A stretch of 64,000 bases of DNA. Origin: Stutzerimonas stutzeri. GTDB taxonomy: Bacteria > Pseudomonadota > Gammaproteobacteria > Pseudomonadales > Pseudomonadaceae. How positions within the stretch are numbered: position 1 is the stretch's first letter; each line of letters starts with the position of its first letter. A model generated the notes under the pieces. That model made no database searches and was not told where the DNA came from. It worked only from the letters and a program-made list of their open reading frames with translations. The DNA is taken from positions 62,001 to 126,000 of the forward strand of contig NZ_JAMOIE010000001.1 in NCBI RefSeq assembly GCF_024448935.1, read 5' to 3'. Made by a program: the position numbers and the translations under genes. Below, piece after piece: positions 37,307 through 47,339 of the stretch.

Positions 37307-38860
37307 TCAGATGGGCGGCAGCGCCAGGTGCATAGCGGGGTACTTGGCCTCGACATCCGCCTCGACTCTCGGTGGCATGTGGTGCGTGGCGATCAGCTTG
37401 TCATCCTGCATCGATTGCAGGTGCACGTCGAACCCCCAGAGCCGATGCAGGTGCTTGAGGACCTCATCGGTGGAGCCGCCCAAGGGTTTGCGGTCGTGCT
37501 GCTGGTGGCGCAGGGTCAGCGAGCGATCACCGCGGCGATCGACGCTCCAGACCTGCACATTGGGTTCGCGGTTACCGAGGTTGTATTGGGCTGCAAGCAG
37601 TTCGCGGATGGCGTGATAGCCGTTTTCATCATGGATGGCAGGGACCAGCAGTTCATCCTTGCGGTCGTCGTCGAGGATGCTGAACAGCTTGAGGTCGCGG
37701 ATGACCTTGGGTGAAAGGAACTGCAGGATGAAACTCTCGTCCTTGAAGTTGTTCATCGCGAACTTGACCGTGGTGAGCCAGTCGCTGCCGGCGATATCGG
37801 GGAACCAGTGTTTGTCTTCCTCGGTGGGGTGCTCGCAAATCCGGCGGATGTCCTGGTACATCGCAAAGCCCAGGGTGTAGGGATTGATGCCGCTGTAGTA
37901 CGGGCTGTCGAAGCCGGGCTGGTAAATGACGCTGGTGTGTGACTGGAGAAACTCCATCATGAAGCCATCGGTTACCAGGCCTTCGTCGTAGAGGTCGTTG
38001 AGCAGCGTGTAGTGCCAGAAGGTCGCCCAGCCTTCGTTCATGACCTGCGTCTGGCGTTGCGGATAGAAATACTGTGCGATCTTGCGCACGATTCTCACCA
38101 CTTCACGCTGCCAGGGCTCCAGCAGCGGCGCATGCTTCTCGATGAAGTAAAGGATGTTCTCCTGTGGTTCAGCGGGGAAGCGCTGGTCGCGCTGACGCGC
38201 GTCTTCCTTTTCGCCGAAATTGGGAATGGTCCGCCACAGATCATTGATCTGCTTCTGCAGATGCTCTTCGCGGTCTTTCTGCCGCCGCCGTTCCTCCTCG
38301 GCGGAAATCGGGTAGGGACGCTTGTAGCGGTCGACGCCGTAGTTCATCAGGGCGTGGCAGGAATCGAGCAGGTCCTCCACCGCGTCGATGCCGTGGCGCT
38401 CCTCGCACTGCATGATGTACTGCTTGGCAAACACCAGGTAATCGATGATGGAGCTGGCGTCGGTCCAGGTGCGGAACAGGTAGTTGCCTTTGAAAAAGCT
38501 GTTGTGCCCATAGCTCGCGTGGGCGATCACCAGCGCCTGCATGGTGATGGTGTTCTCTTCCATCAGGTAAGCAATGCAGGGGTCGGAATTGATCACGATC
38601 TCGTAGGCCAGGCCCATCTGTCCGCGCGTATAGGATTTCTCCGTGCTGAGAAAATGCTTGCCGTAGGACCAGTGGTGGTAGCCCAGCGGCATGCCTACCG
38701 AGGCATAGGCATCCATCATCTGCTCGGCGGTGATGACCTCGATCTGGTTGGGGTAGGTGTCCAGCGCATAGCGCTCGGCGATGCGGCCGATCTCGCGGTC
38801 GTAGGCGCGGATCAGGTCGAAGGTCCATTCCGAGCCGGTGGAAATGGGCTGTCGTTTCAT
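37307..38860 (-). CDS. SpoVR-family protein (YcgB)
   Basis: 517-aa SpoVR/YcgB protein, biochemical function unknown. 'GMPLGYHHWSYGKHFLSTEK', 'YEIVINSDPCIAYLMEENTI' and 'QVMNEGWATFWHYTLLNDLY' are the conserved blocks; the HHW, HE-like and His/Glu positions suggest a metal site. It is the third gene of prkA-yeaH-spoVR, 10 bp after yeaH, so translationally close. The trio is conserved across proteobacteria and linked to stationary phase and nitrogen or other stress. Nothing unusual in the reading frame. Confidence 0.93.
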   Translation of the reverse strand: MKRQPISTGSEWTFDLIRAYDREIGRIAERYALDTYPNQIEVITAEQMMDAYASVGMPLGYHHWSYGKHFLSTEKSYTRGQMGLAYEIVINSDPCIAYLMEENTITMQALVIAHASYGHNSFFKGNYLFRTWTDASSIIDYLVFAKQYIMQCEERHGIDAVEDLLDSCHALMNYGVDRYKRPYPISAEEERRRQKDREEHLQKQINDLWRTIPNFGEKEDARQRDQRFPAEPQENILYFIEKHAPLLEPWQREVVRIVRKIAQYFYPQRQTQVMNEGWATFWHYTLLNDLYDEGLVTDGFMMEFLQSHTSVIYQPGFDSPYYSGINPYTLGFAMYQDIRRICEHPTEEDKHWFPDIAGSDWLTTVKFAMNNFKDESFILQFLSPKVIRDLKLFSILDDDRKDELLVPAIHDENGYHAIRELLAAQYNLGNREPNVQVWSVDRRGDRSLTLRHQQHDRKPLGGSTDEVLKHLHRLWGFDVHLQSMQDDKLIATHHMPPRVEADVEAKYPAMHLALPPI

Positions 38861-38870
38861 GCTGCGTACC

Positions 38871-40142
38871 TCAGCTAGCCATGCGCCGCTGGAAGAGCTC
38901 GCGGAACACCGGATAAATGTCTCCCGCAGTCACCAGCTGCTGCTGGGCGAACGAGTCGCCGAAGGCCTCGGCCACCTGGTTGTATTCGTACCACAGTGCC
39001 TGGTGTTCGCGAGGGGTGATTTCGACGTAGGAAAAATACTGGACGAACGGCATGATCTGGTTGATCAGAATGTCCCGGCAAACCGGAGAGTCGTCGTTCC
39101 AGTTGTCGCCGTCCGAGGCCTGTGCCGCATAGATGTTCCACTCGTTGGCCGGATACCGCTCGGCCATGATCTCCTGCATCATTTTCAGGGCACTGGAGAC
39201 GATGGTGCCGCCCGTTTCGCGCGAGTAGAAGAACTCTTCTTCGTCGACTTCCTTGGCGCTGGTGTGATGGCGGATGAACACCACCTCGATCTTGTCGTAG
39301 TTCCGCTTGAGGAACAGGTACAGCAGGATGAAGAAGCGCTTGGCGATGTCCTTGGTGGCCTGAGTCATCGACCCGGACACGTCCATCAGGCAGAACATCA
39401 CGGCCTTGGAGCTGGGATTGGGGTGCTTGACCAGCAGGTTGTACTTGAGGTCGAAGGTATCGAGAAAAGGCACCCGGTGAATGCGCGCGCTGAGCCGTTC
39501 GATTTCCTCTTCGGCGGCCTGGATGTCGGTGAAGTTGGCGGGTTCCTCCAGCTTCAGGCGTGCCAGTTCAGCCTTGACCTCGCGCAGTTTGGCGCGGCTG
39601 CTGCCCGACAGGGCGATGCGCCGCGCATGGGCCGAGCGCAACGTGCGAACGATATTGATACGAGACGGATTGCCCTCGTTGCTGATTCCGGCGCGGACCG
39701 TCTTGAAGGTGTCAGTGCCGCTCAGGTGGCGTTTGACCAGGTTGGGCAATTCCAGATCCTCGAACATGAAATCGAGGAATTCTTCCTGGGTGATCTGGAA
39801 CACGAAATCGTCCATGCCTTCGCCGCTGTTGCTGGCCTGGCCAGCCCCTTGGCCGCCGCCACCGCCTTGTGGGCGAGGAATGCGCTCACCGGCAACGAAC
39901 TCCTTGTTGCCGGGATGCACGATGGTCTGCCGGCCGCCGCGACCGTGATGCAGGATCGGCTCATCGGTGTCCCGGCCGGGAATACTGATCTGTTCGCCGT
40001 GCTCCATATCGGTAATGGAGCGGCGTCCAACGGCCTCCTCCACGGCTTTCTTGATGTGTCCCCGGTATCGCTGCAAGAAGCGCTGGCGATTGACGGTGCT
40101 CTTGTTTTTGCCGTTCAGACGGCGATCGATCACGTAACTCAT
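38871..40142 (-). CDS. DUF444/YeaH-family protein with vWA-like domain
   Basis: 423-aa partner of the PrkA kinase. '[20 protein letters not shown]' is the standard N-terminus. A Gly-rich stretch lies at about residues 95-108. The von Willebrand A-like domain at about 240-400 starts with the MIDAS-like '[20 protein letters not shown]' (DxSxS motif) and '[16 protein letters not shown]' supplies the Thr. Such MIDAS proteins usually act as adaptors for AAA+ partners. It lies between prkA and spoVR; the 96-bp gap to prkA contains a degenerate GGCTGRA heptad run and a hairpin (40175-40182/40200-40207). Confidence 0.93.
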   Translation of the reverse strand: MSYVIDRRLNGKNKSTVNRQRFLQRYRGHIKKAVEEAVGRRSITDMEHGEQISIPGRDTDEPILHHGRGGRQTIVHPGNKEFVAGERIPRPQGGGGGQGAGQASNSGEGMDDFVFQITQEEFLDFMFEDLELPNLVKRHLSGTDTFKTVRAGISNEGNPSRINIVRTLRSAHARRIALSGSSRAKLREVKAELARLKLEEPANFTDIQAAEEEIERLSARIHRVPFLDTFDLKYNLLVKHPNPSSKAVMFCLMDVSGSMTQATKDIAKRFFILLYLFLKRNYDKIEVVFIRHHTSAKEVDEEEFFYSRETGGTIVSSALKMMQEIMAERYPANEWNIYAAQASDGDNWNDDSPVCRDILINQIMPFVQYFSYVEITPREHQALWYEYNQVAEAFGDSFAQQQLVTAGDIYPVFRELFQRRMAS

Positions 40143-40160
40143 ACGAGCCCTCCGGGCTGA

Positions 40161-40181
40161 GGCTGGAGGCTGAAGGCTGGA
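40161..40181. repeat. degenerate heptads GGCTGGA GGCTGAA GGCTGGA
   Basis: Three tandem 7-mers between prkA and yeaH. The last, extended to GGCTGGAC, is matched by GTCCAGCC at 40200-40207, giving a short hairpin. Confidence 0.6.
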
Positions 40182-40238
40182 CGAGCGAGCCGCTTTCCCG
40201 TCCAGCCTACGGCCAATAGCCTTGAGCGGCTTTTGGGG

Positions 40239-42161
40239 TTACTGCGATTTACGGACCCGCAGATACCATTCCGAGAGCAGGCGAACCTGCTTCTCGGTGT
40301 AGCCGCGCTCGACCATGCGCACGACGAAGTCGTTGTGCTTCTTCTGATCTTCCTTGCTGGCCTTGGCGTTGAAGCTGATGACCGGAAGCAGGTCCTCGGT
40401 GTTGGAGAACATCTTCTTCTCGATCACCACCCGCAGCTTCTCGTAGCTGAGCCAGGACGGGTTCTTGCCGTTGTTGCTGGCGCGGGCACGCAGCACGAAG
40501 TTGACGATCTCGTTGCGGAAGTCCTTGGGGTTGCTGATGCCGGCTGGTTTCTCGATTTTTTCCAGCTCTTCGTTGAGCGCCATGCGGTTGAGAATCTCAC
40601 CGGTTTCCGGATCCCGGTATTCCTGGTCCTGAATCCAGAAGTCCGCATAGAGCACGTAGCGGTCGAAGATGTTCTGGCCATACTCGCTGTAGGACTCGAG
40701 GTAAGCGGTCTGGATTTCCTTGCCGATGAACTCGACGTAGCGCGGCGCCAGGTACTCCTTGATGAAGCGCAGATACCGCTCGCGTACCTCGGCTGGGAAT
40801 TGCTCCTGCTCGATCTGCTGTTCCAGTACGTACAACAGATGCACCGGATTGGCGGCGATCTCGTGCGGATCGAAGTTGAACACCTTCGACAGGATCTTGA
40901 AGGCGAAGCGGGTGGAGAGCCCGTTCATGCCTTCGTCGACGCCGGCCGTATCGCGGTACTCCTGGATCGACTTGGCCTTGGGGTCAGTGTCCTTGAGGTT
41001 CTCGCCATCATAGACCCGCATCTTTGAATAGATGTTGGAGTTTTCCGGCTCCTTCAGGCGGCTCAGCACCGAGAACTGCGCCAGCATCTTCAGCGTGTCA
41101 GGCGCGCAATGAGCTTTCGACAACGAGCTATTGACCAACAATTTGTCGTAGATCTTGATTTCATCGGTCACACGCAGGCAGTACGGCACCTTGACGATGT
41201 AGATGCGGTCGATGAAGGCTTCGTTGTTCTTGTTGTTGCGGAAGGTGTGCCATTCCGACTCGTTGGAATGAGCCAGCAAAATGCCGTTATACGGAATCGC
41301 GCCAAGGCCCTCGGTGCTGTTGTAGTTGCCTTCCTGAGTGGCGGTCAGCAGCGGGTGCAGCACCTTGATCGGTGCCTTGAACATCTCGACGAACTCCATC
41401 ATGCCCTGGTTGGCGCGGCACAGCGCGCCTGAGTAGCTGTAGGCGTCGGCGTCGTTCTGCGGAAATTCTTCAAGCTTGCGGATATCGACCTTGCCCACCA
41501 GCGCCGAGATGTCCTGGTTGTTCTCATCGCCCGGCTCGGTCTTGGCCACCGCGATCTGATTGAGGATCGAGGGATAGAGCTTGACCACGCGGAACTGGCT
41601 GATATCACCGCCGAACTCCTGCAGGCGCTTGGTGGCCCAGGGCGACATGATCGAGCTGAGGTAGCGACGGGGGATGCCGTAATCCTCTTCGAGGATCTGC
41701 GCATCTTCAGCCGGGTTGAACAGCCCCAGGGGCGACTCGAACACTGGCGAGCCCTTGATCGCATAGAAGGGTACTCGCTCCATCAGTTGCTTGAGCTTCT
41801 CGGCGAGCGATGACTTGCCGCCGCCCACCGGGCCCAGCAAATAGAGGATCTGTTTCTTTTCCTCCAGGCCCTGCGCGGCGTGGCGGAAATAGGACACGAT
41901 CTGATCGATACAATCTTCCATCCCGTGGAAGTCTTCAAAGGCGGGGTACCGGCGGATGACTTTGTTGGAAAAAATCCGCGAAAGCCTCGAGTCGGCGGAC
42001 GTGTCGATCAGTTCGGGCTCGCCAATTGCCATCAACAGGCGCTCGGCGGCAGTTGCATAAGTACCCCGGTCTTCCTTGCACAGGTCGAGATATTCCTGAA
42101 GCGAATATTCTTCCTGGCGGGTTGCTTCGAATCGTTGCTGGAAATGGCTGAAAATGCTCAT
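40239..42161 (-). CDS. PrkA-family serine protein kinase (YeaG)
   Basis: 640-aa PrkA protein: an AAA+ ATPase-like N-terminal part and a C-terminal kinase-like PrkA domain. Walker A is 'LLGPVGGGKSSLAEKLKQ' at about residue 105-122. 'YLDLCKEDRGTYATAAERLL' and 'YNGILLAHSNESEWHTFRNN' are family-typical. The ATG at 42161 (MSIFSHFQQRFEATRQEEYS) was chosen; the frame continues upstream to 42344 but without conserved sequence. First gene of the prkA-yeaH-spoVR operon. In E. coli yeaGH is induced by RpoS and nitrogen starvation; an RpoS-like -10 is visible upstream here. Confidence 0.95.
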   Translation of the reverse strand: MSIFSHFQQRFEATRQEEYSLQEYLDLCKEDRGTYATAAERLLMAIGEPELIDTSADSRLSRIFSNKVIRRYPAFEDFHGMEDCIDQIVSYFRHAAQGLEEKKQILYLLGPVGGGKSSLAEKLKQLMERVPFYAIKGSPVFESPLGLFNPAEDAQILEEDYGIPRRYLSSIMSPWATKRLQEFGGDISQFRVVKLYPSILNQIAVAKTEPGDENNQDISALVGKVDIRKLEEFPQNDADAYSYSGALCRANQGMMEFVEMFKAPIKVLHPLLTATQEGNYNSTEGLGAIPYNGILLAHSNESEWHTFRNNKNNEAFIDRIYIVKVPYCLRVTDEIKIYDKLLVNSSLSKAHCAPDTLKMLAQFSVLSRLKEPENSNIYSKMRVYDGENLKDTDPKAKSIQEYRDTAGVDEGMNGLSTRFAFKILSKVFNFDPHEIAANPVHLLYVLEQQIEQEQFPAEVRERYLRFIKEYLAPRYVEFIGKEIQTAYLESYSEYGQNIFDRYVLYADFWIQDQEYRDPETGEILNRMALNEELEKIEKPAGISNPKDFRNEIVNFVLRARASNNGKNPSWLSYEKLRVVIEKKMFSNTEDLLPVISFNAKASKEDQKKHNDFVVRMVERGYTEKQVRLLSEWYLRVRKSQ

Positions 42162-42342
42162 GACTTCACCTCGGACGATGCTCGGAGCCGGTGTTGTCAT
42201 CAGGCATTCAGGTGCGGCCGACTGGTCGGCCTTGGAGTCCCCCCGAACACCTAATGGTCGAAACTGAGGCCCGGTAGCCGCTGCACGGCTTCTACCTGTT
42301 TGGATGGCCTGAACTGAAGGATAGTTCGGATTCGGCAAGTTC

Positions 42343-42350
42343 AAGTATAG
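42343..42350 (-). promoter_or_regulatory. RpoS-type extended -10 upstream of prkA
   Basis: The minus strand reads TCTATACTTGA around this point, a close match to the sigma-S -10 consensus KCTATACTTAA. Predicted start of transcription would be about 175 bases before the prkA ATG. Supported by the known RpoS dependence of yeaGH in E. coli; not by any test here. Confidence 0.4.
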
Positions 42351-42429
42351 AGAAGTGTTATTGCCGCTGCGTTTCGTCGGAAGCGAGGCTCAAAGCCGCA
42401 TTAGCTGCGGCCTGGGGTGGAGTGAGTTT

Positions 42430-42759
42430 TTAGGCGCGATCGCCTTGTTCAGTCTCTTGCGGGAACGCCTGTCGCCAAAGCTCGAAGCCGCCGTCAAGGC
42501 TGTAGACCTCTGAAAAACCCTGGCCTACCAGATAGGCGGCTGCGCTCTGGCTGGAGTTGCCGTGGTAACAGACGACTATCAGCGGTTGGTCGAGATCCGC
42601 GGTTGCAATGAAGTCTGGCAAGGATTGATTGTCCAGATGTGTCGAGCCGGTGACGTGGCCATTGGCGAAGCTGTTCGGGTCGCGGATGTCGACGATCACG
42701 CCGCCTTCTCGGCGCAGCGACTGCGCCTGCTCGGGTGAAATACGTTTGAACTCGGTCAT
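42430..42759 (-). CDS. glpE: thiosulfate sulfurtransferase GlpE (rhodanese)
   Basis: 109-aa single-domain rhodanese. '[20 protein letters not shown]' is the N-terminal motif, and the active-site Cys64 sits in the loop 'VVCYHGNSS', identical in style to E. coli GlpE. It transfers sulfane sulfur from thiosulfate to cyanide or a thiol acceptor. It is the last gene of the unit and overlaps apaH by 4 bp (ATGA). In Pseudomonas the apaH-glpE linkage is conserved, unlike the glp operon of E. coli. Confidence 0.94.
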   Translation of the reverse strand: MTEFKRISPEQAQSLRREGGVIVDIRDPNSFANGHVTGSTHLDNQSLPDFIATADLDQPLIVVCYHGNSSQSAAAYLVGQGFSEVYSLDGGFELWRQAFPQETEQGDRA

Positions 42760-43577
42760 GGCTTGGCCTCACAGTCGCAACTGTACAGTTCGTTGCTGTC
42801 CACATTCATCAGTGTCATGGAATTGCCCCATACGCAGCCGGTGTCCAGCGCGTATACGTTCGGCTCGTCGCAGTTGCCTTCCAGCGCGGCCCAGTGGCCG
42901 AAAATGATCTTTTTGCCGCGGGTTTTGCGAGTGGGATGGCTGAACCAGGGCGCGAACCCGGCGGGTGCTGAGTCGAGGCCTTCTTTGGCTTCGAGGTCTA
43001 GGGTGCCGTCAGCTTTGCAGAAGCGCATGCGGGTGAAATAGTTGGTGATCAGCCGCAACCTCGGGATGCCGTGCAGCCCCTTGCTCCACTTGGCCGGCTG
43101 GTTACCGTACATGCCGTCGAGGAAGGGTTGCAGCATGGCGTCATCGCGAAGCGCCTGCTCGACCTCGGCCGCACGGCGCAGGGATTTGCTCAGTGTCCAT
43201 TGCGGGGGAATGCCGGCATGGACCATGGTGGCCTGGCGTTCGGCATCGTGGTGGATCAATTTCTGCTGACGCAGCCAGAAGATCAGGTCGGCTCGGTCGG
43301 GTGCATCGAGAATTGGCTGGAGCGTGTCGGACTTCTTCAGCCGCTCGACCTTGTGGGTGACGGCCAGCAGGTGCAGGTCATGATTACCCAGAACGGTGAC
43401 ACCCGAACTGCCCAGGTCGCGCGCGAAGCGCAATGCTTCGAGCGATTGTGGGCCGCGGTTGACCAGGTCGCCCACCAGCCACAGGCAGTCGCGTGACGGG
43501 CTGAAGTCGACTTGCTTGAGAAGACAGAGCAAGGGTTCGAGGCAGCCTTGCAGGTCGCCGACAGCATAGGTAGTCAA
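42756..43577 (-). CDS. apaH: diadenosine tetraphosphatase ApaH
   Basis: 273-aa symmetrical Ap4A hydrolase (to 2 ADP), also able to remove Np4 caps from RNA. Phosphoesterase motifs: '[13 protein letters not shown]' (GDxxG), '[16 protein letters not shown]' (GDxxxRG) and '[14 protein letters not shown]' (GNHD). C-terminal '[11 protein letters not shown]' provides the last His ligand and '[16 protein letters not shown]' follows. It overlaps apaG by 4 bp upstream and glpE by 4 bp downstream, so the three are tightly coupled. Confidence 0.97.
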   Translation of the reverse strand: MTTYAVGDLQGCLEPLLCLLKQVDFSPSRDCLWLVGDLVNRGPQSLEALRFARDLGSSGVTVLGNHDLHLLAVTHKVERLKKSDTLQPILDAPDRADLIFWLRQQKLIHHDAERQATMVHAGIPPQWTLSKSLRRAAEVEQALRDDAMLQPFLDGMYGNQPAKWSKGLHGIPRLRLITNYFTRMRFCKADGTLDLEAKEGLDSAPAGFAPWFSHPTRKTRGKKIIFGHWAALEGNCDEPNVYALDTGCVWGNSMTLMNVDSNELYSCDCEAKP

Positions 43578-43957
43578 TGCAGGGCTCCAGGTACGGCCAG
43601 CCGAAACGGCTCGATCATGGCATCGAAGCGGTGCCCGTCCTCGGCGAGCATTTGATAACTGCCCTGCATCGTGCCGACGCGTGAGGCCATCAGCGTGGCG
43701 CTGGTGTAGACATGGCGATGGCCGGGGGCTAGTACCGGCTGTTCACCCACCACGCCTTCGCCGCGCACTTCCTGAACCTGACCGTCCCCGTCGGTGATGA
43801 TCCAGTGGCGTGACAGCAACTGCGCAGTGAGCTGGCCCTTGTTTTCGATGGTTACGGTGTAGGCAAAGGCAAAACGGTTTTGTTCTGGCTGTGACTGGTC
43901 GGTGAGGTAGGCCGGGCGGACATTGACGTCGATCCGGTAGCGGAGGTCTTCAGGCAT
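43574..43957 (-). CDS. apaG: Co2+/Mg2+ efflux-associated protein ApaG
   Basis: 127-aa immunoglobulin-like fold protein of the ApaG/DUF525 family; molecular role unsettled despite the name. '[20 protein letters not shown]' and '[20 protein letters not shown]' are the diagnostic strands, with '[20 protein letters not shown]' after. ATG 43957 ([12 protein letters not shown]) is clear. The much longer frame to 44806 reads antisense-like through ksgA and is not used. Order ksgA-apaG-apaH with a 26-bp gap and a 4-bp overlap is the standard arrangement. Confidence 0.96.
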   Translation of the reverse strand: MPEDLRYRIDVNVRPAYLTDQSQPEQNRFAFAYTVTIENKGQLTAQLLSRHWIITDGDGQVQEVRGEGVVGEQPVLAPGHRHVYTSATLMASRVGTMQGSYQMLAEDGHRFDAMIEPFRLAVPGALH

Positions 43958-43983
43958 GGTGTGCTCCTTCGCGCAGGTCGCTT

Positions 43984-44778
43984 TCAGCCGCGGGCAAATA
44001 ATTGATCCGATAGTCTTACGAACGCGGCGAGGTCCAGCTGTTCCGGGCGCAGGCTTCCATCGACGTCGGCGGCGGCGATGGCATCTGCGTCCAGCAGCCC
44101 CTTGAGGGTGTTGCGCAGCGTCTTGCGGCGCTGACTGAAGGCCTGGCGAACCACGGTCTCCAACTGCCGGTGATCGCGCGCAGGATGCGGCAACACCTCG
44201 TGCGGGACCAGGCGCACGATGGCCGAGTCGACTTTTGGCGCCGGGTTGAACGCGCCAGGTCCCACGTTGAACAGATGTTCGACGCGGCAGTGGTACTGCA
44301 CCATGATCGACAGCCGCCCCCAGTCGCCACCACCTGGCGCCGCGGCGAGGCGCTCGACCACTTCCTTCTGCAACATAAAGTGCATGTCGCGGATCAGGCT
44401 GGCGTAATCGAGCAGGTGAAAGATCAGCGGCGTGGAGATGTTGTACGGCAGGTTGCCAACGATGCGCAGGCTGTTTGGCTCCGAGCTTAACTGGGCGAAG
44501 TCGAATTTCAGCGCGTCGCCCTGGTTCAGGGCGAAGTTTTCGCGGTCGACGAATTTCTGTTGCAGGATCGGAATCAGGTCCAGGTCCAGCTCGACCACGT
44601 CTAGGTGCGCGCCGCTGTCGAGCAGGCCCTCGGTCAGTGCGCCCTGGCCCGGACCGATCTCGACGATCCGCTCGCCCGGCTTGGCGTGGATGGAGCGCAG
44701 GATGCGATGGATCACGCCCGCGTCGTGAAGGAAATTCTGGCCGAAACGCTTGCGCGCACGGTGTTGGTAGTCGGACAT
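43984..44778 (-). CDS. ksgA: 16S rRNA dimethyladenosine transferase KsgA (RsmA)
   Basis: 264-aa SAM enzyme that dimethylates A1518 and A1519 in helix 45 of 16S rRNA, a late 30S assembly checkpoint and the basis of kasugamycin sensitivity. '[20 protein letters not shown]' is the N-terminal signature; '[17 protein letters not shown]' is motif I; '[16 protein letters not shown]' is motif IV; '[18 protein letters not shown]' is the C-terminal RNA-binding stretch. ATG 44778 was chosen. Degenerate heptads lie just upstream, between it and pdxA. Confidence 0.97.
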   Translation of the reverse strand: MSDYQHRARKRFGQNFLHDAGVIHRILRSIHAKPGERIVEIGPGQGALTEGLLDSGAHLDVVELDLDLIPILQQKFVDRENFALNQGDALKFDFAQLSSEPNSLRIVGNLPYNISTPLIFHLLDYASLIRDMHFMLQKEVVERLAAAPGGGDWGRLSIMVQYHCRVEHLFNVGPGAFNPAPKVDSAIVRLVPHEVLPHPARDHRQLETVVRQAFSQRRKTLRNTLKGLLDADAIAAADVDGSLRPEQLDLAAFVRLSDQLFARG

Positions 44779-44791
44779 GAAGGCAGCTCCC

Positions 44792-44819
44792 AGCTTCAAG
44801 CCGCAAGCATCAAGCAAGA
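44792..44819. repeat. four degenerate heptads (AGCNNCA) upstream of ksgA
   Basis: AGCTTCA AGCCGCA AGCATCA AGCAAGA in tandem between pdxA and ksgA; the same family as the arrays at 3.5 kb and 46 kb. Confidence 0.6.
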
Positions 44820-44892
44820 GCGTAAAGCGAAAATGCAAAGACGCGAAGCTTAACAGGTGCGCCTGGAGTCGGCATCCTCTCGGCTTGCGGCA

Positions 44893-45885
44893 CTAGTTCG
44901 AGCTGCCAGCCATCTGATACGCCGTTTCCAGCGCGACTTGCAGGCTGCCGGTGTCGATTCGGCCAGTGCCTGCAAGGTCCAGGGCGGTGCCGTGGTCGAC
45001 CGAGGTGCGGACGATCGGCAGTCCCAGCGTGACGTTGACGGCTGCGCCAAAGCCCTTGTACTTGAGCACCGGCAGGCCCTGATCGTGGTACATCGCCAGT
45101 ACCGCGTCGCAGTGTTCCAGGTGTTTGGGCGTGAACACTGTGTCCGCCGGTAGCGGGCCGATCAGGTCGAGCCCGTCGCGTCGCAGGGTCTCCAGCGCTG
45201 GCTCGATGATTTCGATTTCTTCACGGCCCAGATGTCCGCCCTCGCCAGCATGGGGGTTGAGCCCGCAGATCAGAATCCGGGGATGGGCAATGCCGAATCG
45301 TGTTACCAGGTCGTTGTGCAGTATGCGCGTCACACGCTGCAGCCGCTCGGCGGTGATGGCGGTGGCGACGTCCTTGAGAGGGAGATGCGTGGTCACCAGT
45401 GCGACCCGCAGACCGCCGGTGGCGAGCATCATGACGACCTGTTCGGTCCCGGTCAGCTCTGCGAGGAACTCGGTGTGTCCAGAGAATGGAATGCCCGCCT
45501 CGTTGATGACCCCCTTGTGTACCGGCGCGGTGATCATCCCGGCGAAACTGCCATCAAGGCATCCGTTACCCGCACGTGTCAGCGTCGCCAGGACATAGTC
45601 GGCGTTCGCCGGGTTGAGCTGGCCGCTTATGGCGGGCGCAGCGAGTGGCGTGTCCCAGATATACAGGCTGTTGGCGGGCGCCGGCTGGTTCGGCCAGCTG
45701 CCCGGGGCAACGTCGATCAGGCTGATGTCCAGTCCAAGCTCAACTGCACGGGTGCGTAGCAGCTCGGCACTGGCGATGGCGACCAATGCGTGAGGGTGGC
45801 TATCGCGTGCGAGCAGCAAACAGAGGTCGGGACCGATACCGGCGGGCTCGCCGGGGGTGACGGCGAATGGGCGGGAAGCAATCAT
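44893..45885 (-). CDS. pdxA: 4-hydroxythreonine-4-phosphate dehydrogenase PdxA
   Basis: 330-aa NAD-dependent enzyme of the DXP-dependent pyridoxal phosphate pathway. '[20 protein letters not shown]' is the N-terminal signature. The zinc ligands are the histidines of '[12 protein letters not shown]', '[17 protein letters not shown]' and, near the C-terminus, '[18 protein letters not shown]'. ATG 45885 ([14 protein letters not shown]) was chosen over 45954. It follows surA on the same strand across a 140-bp gap that carries an inverted pair of heptamer arrays. Confidence 0.96.
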   Translation of the reverse strand: MIASRPFAVTPGEPAGIGPDLCLLLARDSHPHALVAIASAELLRTRAVELGLDISLIDVAPGSWPNQPAPANSLYIWDTPLAAPAISGQLNPANADYVLATLTRAGNGCLDGSFAGMITAPVHKGVINEAGIPFSGHTEFLAELTGTEQVVMMLATGGLRVALVTTHLPLKDVATAITAERLQRVTRILHNDLVTRFGIAHPRILICGLNPHAGEGGHLGREEIEIIEPALETLRRDGLDLIGPLPADTVFTPKHLEHCDAVLAMYHDQGLPVLKYKGFGAAVNVTLGLPIVRTSVDHGTALDLAGTGRIDTGSLQVALETAYQMAGSSN

Positions 45886-45903
45886 GGCAACCTCATGCAA
45901 AAA

Positions 45904-45938
45904 AGCGGCAACCCTCAAGCTGCAAGTGACAAGCAAGG
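45904..45938. repeat. degenerate heptad array, first arm of an inverted pair
   Basis: AGCGGCA ACCCTCA AGCTGCA AGTGACA AGCAAGG; these read as reverse complements of the GCTTGCA array at 45996-46026, 57 bp further on, so the pdxA-surA spacer can form a large hairpin. Confidence 0.65.
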
Positions 45939-45995
45939 GCGACGAACGATGCAAAAGCTCGACAGCCTTTCGGCGCCAGCCACCACGCTGAACAA

Positions 45996-46026
45996 GCTTG
46001 CAGCTTGCAGCTTGCAGCTTGCAGCT
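45996..46026. repeat. 4 x GCTTGCA heptad array at the surA stop codon
   Basis: Four exact tandem copies of GCTTGCA (45996-46023) then GCT, ending on the first base of the surA stop codon (46026-46028). Confidence 0.9.
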
Positions 46027-47339
46027 CAGATCCTGATTTCGACGTAGGCTTCGTCGCGAATCTGGCGTAGCCAGTTTTGCAGCTCTTCCTCGTACTTACG
46101 GTTGCGTAGCAAAGACAGGGCCTGTTGCTCGCGGAACTCTTCGCTGGCATCCGTGGCGCGGCGCCCGAGCACTTCCAGGATGTGCCAGCCATACGGCGTT
46201 TTGAAGGGTTCGGACAGCTGTCCACTGGCCGTATTGGCCATGACTTCACGGAACTCCGGAACCAGCGAGCCGGGGTCGATCCAGTTGAGATCACCGCCGT
46301 TCAGTGCCGAGCCAGGGTCCTCGGAAAAATTCTTCGCCAGATCGGCAAAGCGCTCGCCGGCCTGAATGCGGTCATGCAGTCGCTGGATCAGGCGTCGACT
46401 TTCTTCTTCGCTGCGGATTTGACTCGGCTTGATCAGAATGTGGCGAACATGGACCTCGTCACGTACCTGAGTATCGCCGCCCCGCTTGTCGAGCACTTTT
46501 AGCAGGATGAAGCCCGGCGGGGTACGCACCGGTGGGGTGATGTCGCCGACCGCCATGCTGCTGACTTCGGTATCGAATGGCGGTGGCAGCTGGGCGGCCT
46601 TGCGCCAGCCCATATCGCCGCCTTCCAGTGCGTTTTCACTGGCCGAGCGTGAGACGGCCATTTTTGCGAAGTCGGCGCCTTGCTGAAGTTGCTGATAGAT
46701 GTCCATCGCGGCTTTTTCAGCGGCCTGGATCGTCGCCGAATCAGCCGACTCCGGCACCGGGATCAGGATATTGGCCAGCCGGTATTCTTCGGATAGCTGC
46801 AACTTGCCGAGGTCTGAAGCCAGGAAGTTTTCCACCTCTTGGTTCGATACCTGAATACGCTCTGCAATCCGGCGCTGGCGCACCCGGCTGATGACCATTT
46901 CGCGGCGAATCTGCTCACGAGCGGTGTCGAGGCTCAGGCCGTCGCGCTCAAGGGCCGCGCGGAACTGGTCCAGGGTCATGTTGTTGCGCTGGGCGATGGT
47001 GCTCATCGCCTGGTTCAGCTCTTCATCGGAAATACGGATGCCCGAACGTTCGCCGATCTGCAACTGCAGATTTTCGCTGATCAGCCGTTCCAGCACCTGT
47101 TGTTGCATGACGTCCGCGGGCGGCATTTCCGCGCCGCGTTTCTCGATGGTCTGCTGTACTTCGCGGGCCCGTTGGTCCAGCTGGCTTTGCATGATCACGT
47201 CATTGTCCACGATCGCGACGATACGGTCGAGCTGTCGAACCTCGGCCGCCGCGGACAGGGCAGCAGTCGCGCTGCCCAGCAATAGGGCGCCCGCCAGCAG
47301 GGGGCGCAGGCAATCAGAAAGCTTGATCTTCACGTTCAC
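46026..47339 (-). CDS. surA: periplasmic chaperone / peptidyl-prolyl isomerase SurA
   Basis: 437 aa, exported. The signal peptide runs through '[19 protein letters not shown]'. The N-terminal chaperone domain ('[20 protein letters not shown]') is followed by two parvulin domains at about 180-285 ('[20 protein letters not shown]') and 290-395 ('[16 protein letters not shown]'). It escorts outer-membrane beta-barrel proteins, LptD among them. The start is GTG: 47339 (MNVKIK) or 47333 (MKIKLS), both overlapping the end of lptD, so translation is coupled. The order lptD-surA-pdxA-ksgA-apaG-apaH is conserved in enterics and Pseudomonas. Confidence 0.95.
   Translation of the reverse strand: MNVKIKLSDCLRPLLAGALLLGSATAALSAAAEVRQLDRIVAIVDNDVIMQSQLDQRAREVQQTIEKRGAEMPPADVMQQQVLERLISENLQLQIGERSGIRISDEELNQAMSTIAQRNNMTLDQFRAALERDGLSLDTAREQIRREMVISRVRQRRIAERIQVSNQEVENFLASDLGKLQLSEEYRLANILIPVPESADSATIQAAEKAAMDIYQQLQQGADFAKMAVSRSASENALEGGDMGWRKAAQLPPPFDTEVSSMAVGDITPPVRTPPGFILLKVLDKRGGDTQVRDEVHVRHILIKPSQIRSEEESRRLIQRLHDRIQAGERFADLAKNFSEDPGSALNGGDLNWIDPGSLVPEFREVMANTASGQLSEPFKTPYGWHILEVLGRRATDASEEFREQQALSLLRNRKYEEELQNWLRQIRDEAYVEIRI

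Noticed and set aside
43958-44806. Upstream extension of the apaG frame to 410 codons
   Set aside because: The extension overlaps ksgA in another frame and is Arg/Pro-rich shadow sequence; apaG itself starts at 43957.
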